From the NCBI GenBank assembly GCA_964623815.1, contig CAZUVR010000001.1:123099-187098 (forward strand): 64,000 nucleotides of DNA, in the 5' to 3' direction. The DNA comes from Chroococcopsis sp964623815. GTDB taxonomy: Bacteria > Cyanobacteriota > Cyanobacteriia > Cyanobacteriales > Microcystaceae. The notes beneath the pieces are model-generated. The model made no database searches. It saw nothing but the letters and a program-made list of their open reading frames with translations, and had not been told where the DNA came from. Shown here piece by piece: positions 25,624 to 35,994 of this stretch. Positions within the stretch are counted from its first letter, which is position 1. Each line of letters begins with the position of its first letter. A program made the translations under genes and the position numbers.

Positions 25624-28155
25624 ATGAACCCACCCATTGAGTCCTCTCTCAATCCCCAAATACAGATAGAGGACGATCGTACAGGATTAGGAATCGAAAC
25701 CCTCAGACGAGCCTTACAAGATAACTTATTTTACGTTCAGGGTAAATCACCCCAATTAGCTACCAAGAATGACCTTTACATGGCATTAGCTTATACGGTA
25801 AGGGATCGTTTATTACAGCGCTGGTTGGCTACCCAAGAAACTTACCGTAAAAAAGATGTTAAAGTTGTCTGTTATCTATCAGCAGAATTTCTTCTCGGCC
25901 CCCATCTAGTAAATAATCTAATCAATCTCAATATCTACGATCAGATTCGCCAAGCCGTAGAAGAATCGGGACTAAACTTAAAAGAATTGGTAGCACAAGA
26001 AGAAGAACCGGGCTTAGGTAACGGTGGCTTAGGAAGATTAGCCGCCTGTTATATGGATTCTTTATCTAGTTTAGAGGTTCCGGCGATCGGTTACGGAATC
26101 CGCTACGAATACGGCATTTTTGATCAGGAAATCCGCGACGGTTGGCAGGTAGAAATAACCGATAAATGGTTACAGTACGGTAATCCCTGGGAAATTGCCC
26201 GTCCGGAAGAAGCAGTAGAAGTAAAATTCGGCGGCTACAGCCAGGGTTACACCGACGCAGACGGTAACTATCGCGTAGAGTGGCACCCGGATTATGTTAT
26301 CAAGGGAATTCCCTACGACACTCCTATCCTCGGCTATCGAGTCAATACGGCTAACACATTGCGTCTCTGGCAATCGGCGGCGACGGAGTCTTTCGATTTC
26401 GAGCGTTTTAATAGGGGCGACTACTACGGTGCCGTTAACGATAAAATCGTTTCCGAAAATCTTAGTAAAGTTCTCTATCCTAACGACGAACAGATTCAAG
26501 GGAAAGAGCTACGTTTAGAACAGCAGTACTTTTTCGTTTCCTGTTCTCTACAGGATATGATCCGGATTCACCTGCAAGAAAACCCTAATCTAGATAACTT
26601 TGCCAGTCAATGGGCGGTGCAATTAAACGATACTCACCCCTCCGTAGGTGTGGCTGAATTGATGCGCTTGTTGTTGGACGTACATGGGTACGACTGGGAT
26701 AAAGCCTGGGAGATTACGAGTCACACCTTCGCTTACACCAATCACACCCTCTTACCAGAAGCTCTAGAGAAGTGGCCCTTAGATTTATTCGCCCGCAGAT
26801 TGCCCCGCCTTCTAGAAATCATCTACGAAATCAACGCCCGCTTTTTAGCGATGATTCAAGAGCGTTACCCCGGAGATTCTGGTAAGCTATCTCGCCTCTC
26901 TATCATCGATGAAGTAGGGGGTAAATTCGTGCGGATGGCTCACCTCGCCTGTGTTGGCTCCCATGCTATTAACGGTGTGGCGGCGCTACATACGGAATTG
27001 CTGAAAAAAGATGTATTGAGAGAATTTTACGAGTTATGGCCCGAGAAATTCAGCAATAAAACTAACGGTGTGACTCCCCGCCGTTGGATGTTAGAGAGTA
27101 ACCCCCGTCTATCTTTCGCTATCTCGGAAAAAATTGGCGGCGAATGGCCTAAACATCTGGAACAATTAACCGGTTTAGAAAAATATGTAGACGATAGCGG
27201 TTTCCGTTATTACTGGCGGCAGATTAAACGGGAGATTAAACAGGATTTAGCCGAGTATATTCAGAAGAAAACCGATATTGTGGTCGATCCTTCTAGTTTA
27301 TTCGACGTACAGGTAAAACGGATTCACGAGTATAAGCGTCAGCACCTCAACGTTTTACATATCATTACCCTCTATAACCGTCTTAAAAATAACCCCAATC
27401 TCGATATTACCCCGCGCACTTTTATTTTCGGTGGTAAGGCAGCGCCGGGTTATTTTATGGCTAAGTTAATCATTAAGTTGATTAATTCTGTCGCTGCAGT
27501 GGTGGATAATGATCCAGTAGTTAGCCAACGTTTGAAAGTCGTCTTCTTACCCGACTATAACGTTACCTTCGGTCAGAGAGTATATCCGGCTGCCGATTTA
27601 TCGGAACAAATTTCGACGGCGGGTAAAGAAGCTTCCGGTACTGGTAATATGAAATTCTCCCTCAATGGGGCTTTAACGATCGGTACTCTCGACGGTGCTA
27701 ATATCGAAATACGCGATCGAGTCGGCGCTGATAATTTCTTCCTTTTCGGTTTGACTACAGAAGAAGTCTACGAGAAGAAACGTCAAGGTTATAGAGCTTG
27801 GGATTATTACAATAACAACCCCGAGTTAAAAGCGGTAATGGATTTAATCATTAACGGTGCTTTCTCTAACGGTGATACTAATCTATTCCGGCCTATCGTC
27901 GATAATTTACTAGAAAACGATCCCTATATGTTAATGGCGGATTACCAAAGTTATATCGACTGTCAGCAAAGAGTGGGGAATGCTTACAAAGATCAAGAGT
28001 ATTGGTCCCGTATGTCCATCCTTAATGTAGCACGTATGGGTTACTTCTCTAGCGATCGCTCTATCCGCGAGTACTGCGATGAGATTTGGAAAGCTCCCGC
28101 CGTGCCCATCATCTTACCTACATACATTCAAAACGATTCACTCCTCAAACTCTAA
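25624..28155 (+). CDS. glgP: Glycogen/alpha-glucan phosphorylase
   Basis: 843 aa, full family length. It releases glucose-1-phosphate from glycogen by phosphorolysis. Visible: NGGLGRLAACYMDSLSSL, the glucan-binding ADLSEQISTAGKEASGTGNM segment, and the pyridoxal-phosphate lysine in GNMKFSLNGALTIGTLDGAN. Cytosolic. It stands alone, with 125 bp upstream and a dispersed repeat plus the convergent recG downstream. Confidence 0.97.
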   Translation: MNPPIESSLNPQIQIEDDRTGLGIETLRRALQDNLFYVQGKSPQLATKNDLYMALAYTVRDRLLQRWLATQETYRKKDVKVVCYLSAEFLLGPHLVNNLINLNIYDQIRQAVEESGLNLKELVAQEEEPGLGNGGLGRLAACYMDSLSSLEVPAIGYGIRYEYGIFDQEIRDGWQVEITDKWLQYGNPWEIARPEEAVEVKFGGYSQGYTDADGNYRVEWHPDYVIKGIPYDTPILGYRVNTANTLRLWQSAATESFDFERFNRGDYYGAVNDKIVSENLSKVLYPNDEQIQGKELRLEQQYFFVSCSLQDMIRIHLQENPNLDNFASQWAVQLNDTHPSVGVAELMRLLLDVHGYDWDKAWEITSHTFAYTNHTLLPEALEKWPLDLFARRLPRLLEIIYEINARFLAMIQERYPGDSGKLSRLSIIDEVGGKFVRMAHLACVGSHAINGVAALHTELLKKDVLREFYELWPEKFSNKTNGVTPRRWMLESNPRLSFAISEKIGGEWPKHLEQLTGLEKYVDDSGFRYYWRQIKREIKQDLAEYIQKKTDIVVDPSSLFDVQVKRIHEYKRQHLNVLHIITLYNRLKNNPNLDITPRTFIFGGKAAPGYFMAKLIIKLINSVAAVVDNDPVVSQRLKVVFLPDYNVTFGQRVYPAADLSEQISTAGKEASGTGNMKFSLNGALTIGTLDGANIEIRDRVGADNFFLFGLTTEEVYEKKRQGYRAWDYYNNNPELKAVMDLIINGAFSNGDTNLFRPIVDNLLENDPYMLMADYQSYIDCQQRVGNAYKDQEYWSRMSILNVARMGYFSSDRSIREYCDEIWKAPAVPIILPTYIQNDSLLKL

Positions 28156-28195
28156 TCCTAACTCTCCAAAAACTTCAGACACGGACAGGATAACC

Positions 28196-28225
28196 CTCTT
28201 CGTGTCCTCTGTGTCTCTGTGGTTC
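28196..28225 (+). repeat. Dispersed repeat, CGTGTCCTCTGTGTC type
   Basis: CTCTTCGTGTCCTCTGTGTC then TCTGTGGTTC, between the convergent glgP and recG genes. The same unit is found inverted at 22376-22403. Confidence 0.7.
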
Positions 28226-28235
28226 ATATTAAATA

Positions 28236-30686
28236 TCAAGTTAGAATATCGGCTCCTAACATGCGATCGTATTTCGCATCTAATGCCTTTTTCAAACCCG
28301 GTAAACTAGTTAGAGAAGGATCATCTAACATAATTTTCTCTGCCGCATCCCGAGCTAATTCCAACACTTCTTGATCCTCAACTAAACTAGCTAAAGCAAA
28401 ATCTGGTAAACCCGACTGCCGCATCCCCAAAACCTCACCCGGCCCTCGAAAACGCATATCCATTTCTGAGATAAAAAAGCCGTCTTGAGATTGCTCCAAC
28501 ACATTTAAACGCTGCTTCGCATTTACCGTATTGCTACCGCTCAATAATAAACAATAGGATTGATGAGAGCCGCGCCCGACTCGCCCCCGTAATTGGTGCA
28601 ACTGAGATAACCCGAATCTCTCCGCGTTTTCGATTAACATCACCGTCGCGTTAGGCACATCTACGCCCACCTCTATCACCGTAGTCGAGACGATTATTTG
28701 TGTTTCATTATCCCGAAATTGTTTCAGAGCCGTTTCCTTCTCTGCCGAACTCATCCGCCCGTGTAACAACCCGATTTGAAAATTGGGAAAGACGTTACTA
28801 GATAATTTTTCGTATTCTTCAACGGCAGCCCTGACATCTAATTTCTCTGACTCTTCAATTACCGGAAAAATCACATAAGCCTGTCTACCCTGGGCCACTT
28901 CCCGGCGGATTAAATCGTAAGCCTCTACGCGCTGCTTACTCGTGAGAGCTTTAGTTTGAATCGGCTGCCTCCCTGGCGGCAATTCATCAATCTGACTCAC
29001 ATCTAAATCGCCGTGTAGAGTGAGGGCGAGAGTGCGGGGTATGGGTGTCGCCGTCATCGTTAACACATGGGGAGATTGGCCCTTACTGAGAAGTTTAGCC
29101 CTCTGCTGTACCCCGAAGCGATGCTGTTCATCGATAACTACTAATCCTAATTTTCTAAAGTTAACCGGATCTTGAATTAATGCGTGTGTACCAATTAATA
29201 AAGGAAGCTCTCCCGATTCTAATAGAGCGTGAATCTCTCGTCTTTTAGCCGTTTTAGTCGAGCCGGTTAATAACTCTAGCGGTAGATGAAGGAGATTGAA
29301 CCAACTCACCAACTTACGATAGTGTTGCTCCGCCAGCACTTCCGTAGGTGCCATCAGAGCCGCCTGATAACCGGATTGAATCGCCGCCAAAAGAGCGTAA
29401 ACCGCTACTATAGTTTTGCCCGAGCCTACATCTCCCTGCACTAATCGATTCATCGGAGTAGATGAGGTTAAGTCTTCGAGTATTTCCCCGATAACTCTTT
29501 TTTGAGCATTAGTCAGGGTAAAGGGTACAATCTCATTGAATTTATCGATAATTTTACCCCTAGGGTTAAAAGTACCGCTTTGTTGCGTCTGTCTATAGAG
29601 ATGACGGCGGCGTAAGAATCCCAATTGTAGATAGAAAAATTCATCGAAGACTAATCTCCTCCTCGCCTGACTCAACTTATCGCTGTTTTCTGGGAAGTGT
29701 AGGTTAGAGATGGCCTCTTTTAAAGACATCAATCCGTATTGTTCTTTTAATCCTACTGGTAAAGGGTCTTTTAATTGTTCCGTTGCCCCGATAGCATCTA
29801 CCACAGCCTTTCTGATTAAATCGGCAGGCACTCCCTCCGTCAGGGGATAAACCGGGATGATACGGCCGATTTTTATCGATTCGATACTGGCACCGCTACT
29901 ATCTAACACTTCAAACTCAGGATTTTCTAAACTTACCCCATATTTACTTTGTTTTACCAAACCTGAGGCGGCTACTATGGAACCGACGCTGTAAAAATTT
30001 TTCTGTTGCTCCTGCCAACCTCGATTAGTAAAACGAGTGCCGGCAAAAAAACGATTAAGCTTTATCTGTCCGGTTTTATCTTGTAGGATTAATTCAAAGA
30101 TAGACAGTTTCGGATTTTTCGGACTGGTGAAACAGTTAACCTTTTTCACGTTACCCACTAGAGTAACGGTTTCTCCCGCCACGAGACGGGCTATATTGAC
30201 CTGACGGCTATAATCTATGTGATCACGGGGATAATAAAATAGTAAGTCCTCTACTGTATATAATCGGAGTTTCTCCAGTAACTCAGCTTTTCTATAGCCC
30301 ACCGATGGCAATTCTTTCAGGGCTTGGTTGAGACTTACCTCGCGTCTTCCCCCGGTGATGGGAGCGGTGACAACTACTTTCTCTGTTTCTTTTTCGGGTG
30401 GAGATTCAAGGGTTTGACGGAGCTTGTGCAAGAAATTACGGGTTTGGGTTACTAATTCCTGTCTCTGGCCTGGAGTTAGTTGTTCGTAGTCGGCATAAAG
30501 TCGGGCGAATTCGAGCCAGCGTCTTCCCTCCGCCTCCGGTGTGCCTTGAGGAGGGCTTTGGGAAAAATGAATGTGTAAGAAGTCATTGAATTGATGTTGA
30601 TTTCCCTGTAGATTGATATAGCCTTTCTCTGCTTCTATCGCTAGGGCTTTTTGTAATCTTATCCAATCGGGGGAGGAGTTGTTCAT
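28236..30686 (-). CDS. recG: ATP-dependent DNA helicase RecG
   Basis: 816 aa, with the N-terminal extension usual in cyanobacteria. RecG remodels stalled replication forks and Holliday junctions. Visible: an OB-fold wedge region (ETVTLVGNVKKVN), Walker A GDVGSGKTIVA, DEQHRFGVQQR (motif II), TMTATPIPRTLAL (motif III), and RFGLSQLHQLRGRVGRG (motif VI). The start ATG at 30686 follows the stop of the upstream hypothetical by 6 bp, so the two are probably co-transcribed. Confidence 0.96.
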   Translation of the reverse strand: MNNSSPDWIRLQKALAIEAEKGYINLQGNQHQFNDFLHIHFSQSPPQGTPEAEGRRWLEFARLYADYEQLTPGQRQELVTQTRNFLHKLRQTLESPPEKETEKVVVTAPITGGRREVSLNQALKELPSVGYRKAELLEKLRLYTVEDLLFYYPRDHIDYSRQVNIARLVAGETVTLVGNVKKVNCFTSPKNPKLSIFELILQDKTGQIKLNRFFAGTRFTNRGWQEQQKNFYSVGSIVAASGLVKQSKYGVSLENPEFEVLDSSGASIESIKIGRIIPVYPLTEGVPADLIRKAVVDAIGATEQLKDPLPVGLKEQYGLMSLKEAISNLHFPENSDKLSQARRRLVFDEFFYLQLGFLRRRHLYRQTQQSGTFNPRGKIIDKFNEIVPFTLTNAQKRVIGEILEDLTSSTPMNRLVQGDVGSGKTIVAVYALLAAIQSGYQAALMAPTEVLAEQHYRKLVSWFNLLHLPLELLTGSTKTAKRREIHALLESGELPLLIGTHALIQDPVNFRKLGLVVIDEQHRFGVQQRAKLLSKGQSPHVLTMTATPIPRTLALTLHGDLDVSQIDELPPGRQPIQTKALTSKQRVEAYDLIRREVAQGRQAYVIFPVIEESEKLDVRAAVEEYEKLSSNVFPNFQIGLLHGRMSSAEKETALKQFRDNETQIIVSTTVIEVGVDVPNATVMLIENAERFGLSQLHQLRGRVGRGSHQSYCLLLSGSNTVNAKQRLNVLEQSQDGFFISEMDMRFRGPGEVLGMRQSGLPDFALASLVEDQEVLELARDAAEKIMLDDPSLTSLPGLKKALDAKYDRMLGADILT

Positions 30687-30692
30687 GATCTT

Positions 30693-31541
30693 TTAGGAGT
30701 CGTACCAACTAGTACGCCAAGCTGATTCGGCTTGGGCTATGGAATATTCATGCTCTGTTTTATTGTACTGTCTTCCTAGTTGATGTATTTGTTCGATCGT
30801 CCCCCTAATTTGATTCCTTTCTACACCGATAGCTGGATCAGCAAATTCTATCTCGGCTACTCGTAAATAGATAGCTGTTATTTGCGTTATGCTTCCCTTC
30901 ATCAGCATTTCTTCTAAGGGGTTTTCAGGGTCAGCTTTTTTATTTTCTGCTTCTACTAATACGTTCAATAAATTATTACCGCCGCTGATGGGTTGCCCTT
31001 CCTGTTGTGCTTGTATGGCCATATCCAGTACCTGCGGAGGTAATTGTATGGGCAGAATGGCTGACTGCTGTAGTTTTTGGTTCGCTTCTTTAGATATTGT
31101 CTGTAATACTTCAGCGATTCCTTTTTCTACTGATTTACTCCACTCCAATAAGGTATGAGGTGATTTGATCCCTACTATATCTATGCTTAAATTCTCTGGG
31201 GTTAATAAGGGTGACGGTAGGGTAGATAAATGCAATGATACGGGAGACGATTCGGTAAATTTAATTTCTTTTAATTCTAATAATAATCTTTGCCCCTCTT
31301 TGGCGATATTTATTAGATCCTGTTGTAGTTTCTCTCGCTGATTATAAGTTAAATTTAAAAAAGCTTGGGGATATTTTTGTGTACAAATTTGATAAGTAGC
31401 CAGGATGAATTGTTTATAGAAAGATTGACTTATCTTGTCAAGGTAAACTGCGTACAGAGATTTGAGTTTGACCGCTAGTTCTGTGGTTGACTGTTCTATT
31501 TTTTTCAATTCTTGCTGAAGTTTACTAATTCTTCCCGTCAT
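30693..31541 (-). CDS. Conserved hypothetical protein upstream of recG
   Basis: 282 aa, not recognised. Almost entirely helical, with a coiled-coil-prone N terminus (KLQQELKKIEQSTTELAVKL) and no signal peptide or membrane segment. The middle has a proline-rich linker (SLHLSTLPSPLLTPENLS). Six bases separate its stop from the recG start, so it shares an mRNA with recG; a role in DNA metabolism is only a positional guess. Confidence 0.7.
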   Translation of the reverse strand: MTGRISKLQQELKKIEQSTTELAVKLKSLYAVYLDKISQSFYKQFILATYQICTQKYPQAFLNLTYNQREKLQQDLINIAKEGQRLLLELKEIKFTESSPVSLHLSTLPSPLLTPENLSIDIVGIKSPHTLLEWSKSVEKGIAEVLQTISKEANQKLQQSAILPIQLPPQVLDMAIQAQQEGQPISGGNNLLNVLVEAENKKADPENPLEEMLMKGSITQITAIYLRVAEIEFADPAIGVERNQIRGTIEQIHQLGRQYNKTEHEYSIAQAESAWRTSWYDS

Positions 31542-31674
31542 CTGAATTTTGTTACTCCTGTTGCTCTCCTATTATACAGTAGCGGTTTAAGTTACTCCCG
31601 ATGAGCGTCATTACTCTCCGCCGGACAATACCCTAAGTATTAAAATATTTATCGTCCTATTTCGTCGCCCCATT

Positions 31675-32370
31675 ATGTCCTTACCCATCGTGATCATTCC
31701 CGGCTATTTCGCCAGTTACCGCGAGTATGAACCCCTATCGAACTATCTTTGGCAAAAGGGTTTAAAATCCGTCATCGTACCGATTAAAAAGAGTGATTGG
31801 TTGCCCACCCTCGGGGGAAGGTCGATGATGCCCATATTGCGTAGTATCGATCGTACCGTCAAAGAAACCTTACGGCAATATGGCGGCTCCCGTGTCAACT
31901 TAATCGGTCATTCGGCGGGGGGATGGATTGCCCGTATTTACCTCGGAGAAAAGCCCTATGATATTCACGGCGATGTGAAAGAAATTCTCTGGAATGCCCG
32001 CAGTCAGGTTTCTACCCTGATAACTCTCGGCACTCCTCATATCAGTCAGGAAAGATGGACGAGACTCAATCTCGATTTCGTCAGGAATAATTATCCCGGA
32101 GCTTTCTATGAGGATGTTAATTATGTTTGTATCGCGGGAAAATCTATCTACGGAGAGAAACGTCTTGGCGCTTGGCTCGCTTATAACAGTTATCTAATTA
32201 CTTGTGGTTGCGGTAATACTTGGGGAGACGGCATTACCCCCGTCTCCGCCGCTCATCTCGAAGGAGCTACTAATCTAACTTTCCCGGATGTCAATCATTC
32301 TCCTGTCTCTAAAAATCTCTGGTATGGCTCACCGTCAATAGTTGACCAGTGGGTTGAATTTGTCTCGTGA
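31675..32370 (+). CDS. Alpha/beta hydrolase, lipase-like
   Basis: 231 aa with the alpha/beta-hydrolase fold: strand and loop IVIIPGYFASYREY at the N terminus, nucleophile elbow GHSAGGW (catalytic Ser), TLGTPHIS after it, and a late His in PDVNHSPVS. No signal peptide. The architecture resembles PGAP1/triacylglycerol-lipase-like esterases of plants and cyanobacteria. Substrate unknown; acyl-ester hydrolysis is likely. Single gene, divergent from the recG operon. Confidence 0.82.
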   Translation: MSLPIVIIPGYFASYREYEPLSNYLWQKGLKSVIVPIKKSDWLPTLGGRSMMPILRSIDRTVKETLRQYGGSRVNLIGHSAGGWIARIYLGEKPYDIHGDVKEILWNARSQVSTLITLGTPHISQERWTRLNLDFVRNNYPGAFYEDVNYVCIAGKSIYGEKRLGAWLAYNSYLITCGCGNTWGDGITPVSAAHLEGATNLTFPDVNHSPVSKNLWYGSPSIVDQWVEFVS

Positions 32371-32613
32371 TATGCAAAAAATCAATCGTTATGATGTATT
32401 TATATCGATGCAAATGGTAATTTTGTTAAATATTATACTTATTTATTATTTTTTTTCTGATTTACTTTCTTGGCTACTAGCAATTATCAATCACAAGTTA
32501 AATAATTAGCCAATATGGGGATTTCAGGTTATGCTTAAAGCAAAGAGTAATACTACTATATATACAAATATATAAGTATTATTACGAGCCAGATTTTATA
32601 AGTTATCTGTATT

Positions 32614-35600
32614 ATGTTCTCTAACGCCTGTGACTTAAGTTGCATCTTATCCACAAACGGGATGATGAAGTGTTTGCAACATCCCATTTGGCTTTTCAGT
32701 GTTGAGCTTAATCAAGTGGTTTGGGCGAATACAGAGGCTTTACAGCTATTTAATTTATTTAATCAAAACAATTTTACCAATGATGGTCAGGCTGAAATAA
32801 TTTTCACTCGGGACGATATAAGAGAGCTAAATATAAAAAAATCAATTATTAAAAAGTGGAATTTTCTCGATGAAAAATTCTCTCCCCTTTGGGGCATATG
32901 TTCGGCGATAACGCTAGGTCATAACAATAGACTGATCCTGGTGGAGGGGATACAAACTTACGGACATAAACTAGCAAAATCCCTGAGAGAAAAAAAACAA
33001 TTGGAAGAGTTAATTAGTCAGCTTCTACTAGATTTTATCAGTCTGCCCGTCACGGACATAGATAAGGGCATAAATCACGCTCTAAAAATTGTAGGCGAAT
33101 ACGAGGAGATCGATCGCTCCTATGTCTTCACATTCGACGATGAAAGCGAAACCACCGTCAGTAATAATTATGAATGGTGTCGGGAAGGAATAGAGCCAGA
33201 AATCGACAATTTACAGAAGATCCCGACGAGTTCGATTACCTGGTTCATGAATAAATTAAAACACGATCGGGTTATTTATATTGCTGACGTTGGTAAAATG
33301 ACCTCGGCGGTGGAAAGAGAATTGTTAGAGGCACAAAACATCAAGTCATTATTGAGCGTTGCCATCATCCATCACGGAGAACTTATAGGTTTTGTCGGTT
33401 TTGATTCAGTAGTTATACATAAAAGTTGGAATAAAAATAGTATTTTGCTATTAAAAATATTGGCGAAAACACTAGGTAATGCTATTAACAGAAAAGAAAG
33501 AGAAAGTATTTTACGGCAACAACAAAAAGAAACAAAATTAGTGATAAATTCTTTGCCAGGCATCGTATTTAAAAGTAGCATTGAGCCTTATTATCCCATG
33601 AAATATTTAAGTCAGGGTTGCCTGAATATAACTGAGTTTGAGGTAGAAGAACTTATGAATAATAACGGATATTCGTACAACAGTATAATCCTAAAAGAAG
33701 ATTTTTATTTAGTTAATCAAACTATTGATAAAGCTAGAGACAAAAAGCAATCTTATGAAGTAGAGTACAGAATAAGGACTAAATCAGGATTAATCAAATG
33801 GGTTTGGGAAAAGGGTCATATGGTTTTAGATCGAGAAGGTAACGTTAGGGAAGTAGAAGGATTTATAAACGATATTACCCAATTAAAAAAGACGGAGGAG
33901 GCTTTACGAGAAAGCGAAGCCAGATACAGATTATTAGCAGAGAATACTACAGATTTAATCTCCCGTCACCTACCTAACGGCACCTGCATTTATGCTTCTT
34001 CCGGCGGTCAAAGTTTATTAGGCTATAAATCAGAAGAATTCCTCTGTTCTTTCCTCTCCCGCTTCTGTCATCCTGAAGACCTGACGACGATTAATAATTT
34101 ATATCATCAGATCGAGTTGAGACAGGAAATAATAGAGCCGTTAATTTACCGAATGTTACACCATGACGGTTATTACATCTGGGTCGAAACCTGCGTTAAA
34201 TTAATTATTAACCCGAGAACCAAAATAATAGAAGAATTTATCGCAGTATCTCGCAACATTACTAAACGTATGCAGATAGAAGAAGCTCTAAAACAAGCAG
34301 AAGAGCAATACAGGGGTATATTTGAACACATAACCCAGGGAGTGTTTCAATCAACCCAGTCAGGATATTATCTCAAAGTAAACCCTGCTTTAGCGCAAAT
34401 TTACGGTTATGATTCGGCGGAAGAATTAATAGAAAAATTAAGGAATATCCCCGAACAATTGTATGTGAATAATAACGATAGGAATAAACTCATAGAATTA
34501 TTAGATAAAGAGGGTTTAGTAAGAAATTTCGAGTGTGAAGTATATCGGAAAGATGGCAGCATTATCTGGATCTCTGAAAATACCAGAAAAGTTTGCGATC
34601 CCTTGGGTAATTTTCTTTATTATGAGGGAACAGTGGAGGATATTACTTATCGCCGTCAAACAGAAGCGAAATTAATCTACGATGCCTTACATGATAATCT
34701 AACCCAAATCTATAACCGGGCTTGGTTTACCAATCAATTACAGCTTAAAATTCAAGAAAACTATCTTGAAAATAAGACTAAATATGCGGTATTGTTCATA
34801 GATTTAGATCAATTTAAAGTGGTTAATGATAGTTTCGGTCATTTGTTGGGGGATGAATTATTAAAAAAAGTTTGTATTAGATTAAAAGATGCTATCAGAG
34901 AACAAGATAAAATAGCACGTTTCGGAGGAGATGAATTTGTTATACTTATCGATAATATTAAAGATGAAGAAGATATTTTTAAAGTAGTAAGAAGAATACA
35001 AAAGTGTTTTCAACTACCCTTTCAACTCAAAGAGAAATCTATATTCAGTAGTGCTAGTATTGGGATAGCTTTGAGTAATAAAAATTATGAAAAATCGGAA
35101 GATCTATTAAGAGATGCTGATATAGCCATGTATCAAGCTAAAGCTCAAGGGAAAAATAGCTATATGGTATTTAATACGCAGATGTATTCTAAGGTACTGA
35201 GCAAGTTACAATTAGAAAACGACCTGCGGCACGCTATTAAGAATAAGCAACTATTGATGTATTATCAACCGATCATCAATCTGGATACTGGTCACTTAAT
35301 CGGGTTTGAAGCTTTACTGCGGTGGTACAATCTAGAAAGAGGATGGGTATCGCCGCAAGAATTCATCCCCATAGCCGAAGAGACAGGATTCATTCATTCT
35401 CTGGGACTATGGGTACTACAGCAAGCTTGCCAACAGTTAACTATCTGGAATAAACTCTATCCAGATTCCAAAGATTTAGTCGTGAACGTTAATCTGTCTC
35501 CCTATCAGTTCAAACAAAGTCAATTGGTAAAAGAGATAACTAAAATTATTAAAAGAACCGGTTTGCAATATAAACAATTAAAACTAGAAATTACCGAGAG

Positions 35601-35988
35601 TGGATTTTTAGAAACCATAAATACTCAATCCTCGGTAATTCAAGAATTAGAATCTTTGGGTGTACAATTTTGTATAGATGATTTCGGCACAGGCTATTCA
35701 TCTTTCAGCAGACTACACGAATTTCCCATACATACCCTGAAGATCGATCGAGCGTTTACTTCCCGTTTAGAATCGGATCATACAGCCATCGTGCAGACGA
35801 TTCTCACCCTAGCTCATACCCTCGGCATGGATGTGGTGGCGGAAGGAATTGAAACACCCCTACAATTAGAAAAGTTAAAGGCGTTAGGTTGTCGGGCGGG
35901 GCAAGGTTTTCTCTTCTCTCCCCCTGTTTCTGCCTCGATGGCAGAGCAATTCTTTCGTCGCACTTCATTTCTACCTACGGAAAACTGA
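32614..35988 (+). CDS. GAF-PAS-PAS-PAS-GGDEF-EAL cyclic-di-GMP enzyme
   Basis: 1124-aa cytosolic sensor with no transmembrane segment. A GAF domain (about 130-300) is followed by three PAS/PAC units (about 305-425, 430-555, 560-680), a diguanylate cyclase and a phosphodiesterase domain. GGDEF is intact (RFGGDEFVIL, near residue 770) with an I-site R-E-Q-D just upstream for product inhibition. EAL is intact as well: FEALLRW, NVNLSP, LEITESG, CIDDFGTGYSS, TLKIDRAF, AEGIET and GQGFLFSPPV. Both activities should therefore be possible, with net direction set by the sensory part. It is followed after 6 bp by a metal ABC permease gene, which may be co-transcribed. Confidence 0.92.
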   Translation: MFSNACDLSCILSTNGMMKCLQHPIWLFSVELNQVVWANTEALQLFNLFNQNNFTNDGQAEIIFTRDDIRELNIKKSIIKKWNFLDEKFSPLWGICSAITLGHNNRLILVEGIQTYGHKLAKSLREKKQLEELISQLLLDFISLPVTDIDKGINHALKIVGEYEEIDRSYVFTFDDESETTVSNNYEWCREGIEPEIDNLQKIPTSSITWFMNKLKHDRVIYIADVGKMTSAVERELLEAQNIKSLLSVAIIHHGELIGFVGFDSVVIHKSWNKNSILLLKILAKTLGNAINRKERESILRQQQKETKLVINSLPGIVFKSSIEPYYPMKYLSQGCLNITEFEVEELMNNNGYSYNSIILKEDFYLVNQTIDKARDKKQSYEVEYRIRTKSGLIKWVWEKGHMVLDREGNVREVEGFINDITQLKKTEEALRESEARYRLLAENTTDLISRHLPNGTCIYASSGGQSLLGYKSEEFLCSFLSRFCHPEDLTTINNLYHQIELRQEIIEPLIYRMLHHDGYYIWVETCVKLIINPRTKIIEEFIAVSRNITKRMQIEEALKQAEEQYRGIFEHITQGVFQSTQSGYYLKVNPALAQIYGYDSAEELIEKLRNIPEQLYVNNNDRNKLIELLDKEGLVRNFECEVYRKDGSIIWISENTRKVCDPLGNFLYYEGTVEDITYRRQTEAKLIYDALHDNLTQIYNRAWFTNQLQLKIQENYLENKTKYAVLFIDLDQFKVVNDSFGHLLGDELLKKVCIRLKDAIREQDKIARFGGDEFVILIDNIKDEEDIFKVVRRIQKCFQLPFQLKEKSIFSSASIGIALSNKNYEKSEDLLRDADIAMYQAKAQGKNSYMVFNTQMYSKVLSKLQLENDLRHAIKNKQLLMYYQPIINLDTGHLIGFEALLRWYNLERGWVSPQEFIPIAEETGFIHSLGLWVLQQACQQLTIWNKLYPDSKDLVVNVNLSPYQFKQSQLVKEITKIIKRTGLQYKQLKLEITESGFLETINTQSSVIQELESLGVQFCIDDFGTGYSSFSRLHEFPIHTLKIDRAFTSRLESDHTAIVQTILTLAHTLGMDVVAEGIETPLQLEKLKALGCRAGQGFLFSPPVSASMAEQFFRRTSFLPTEN

Positions 35989-35994
35989 CCGAAA

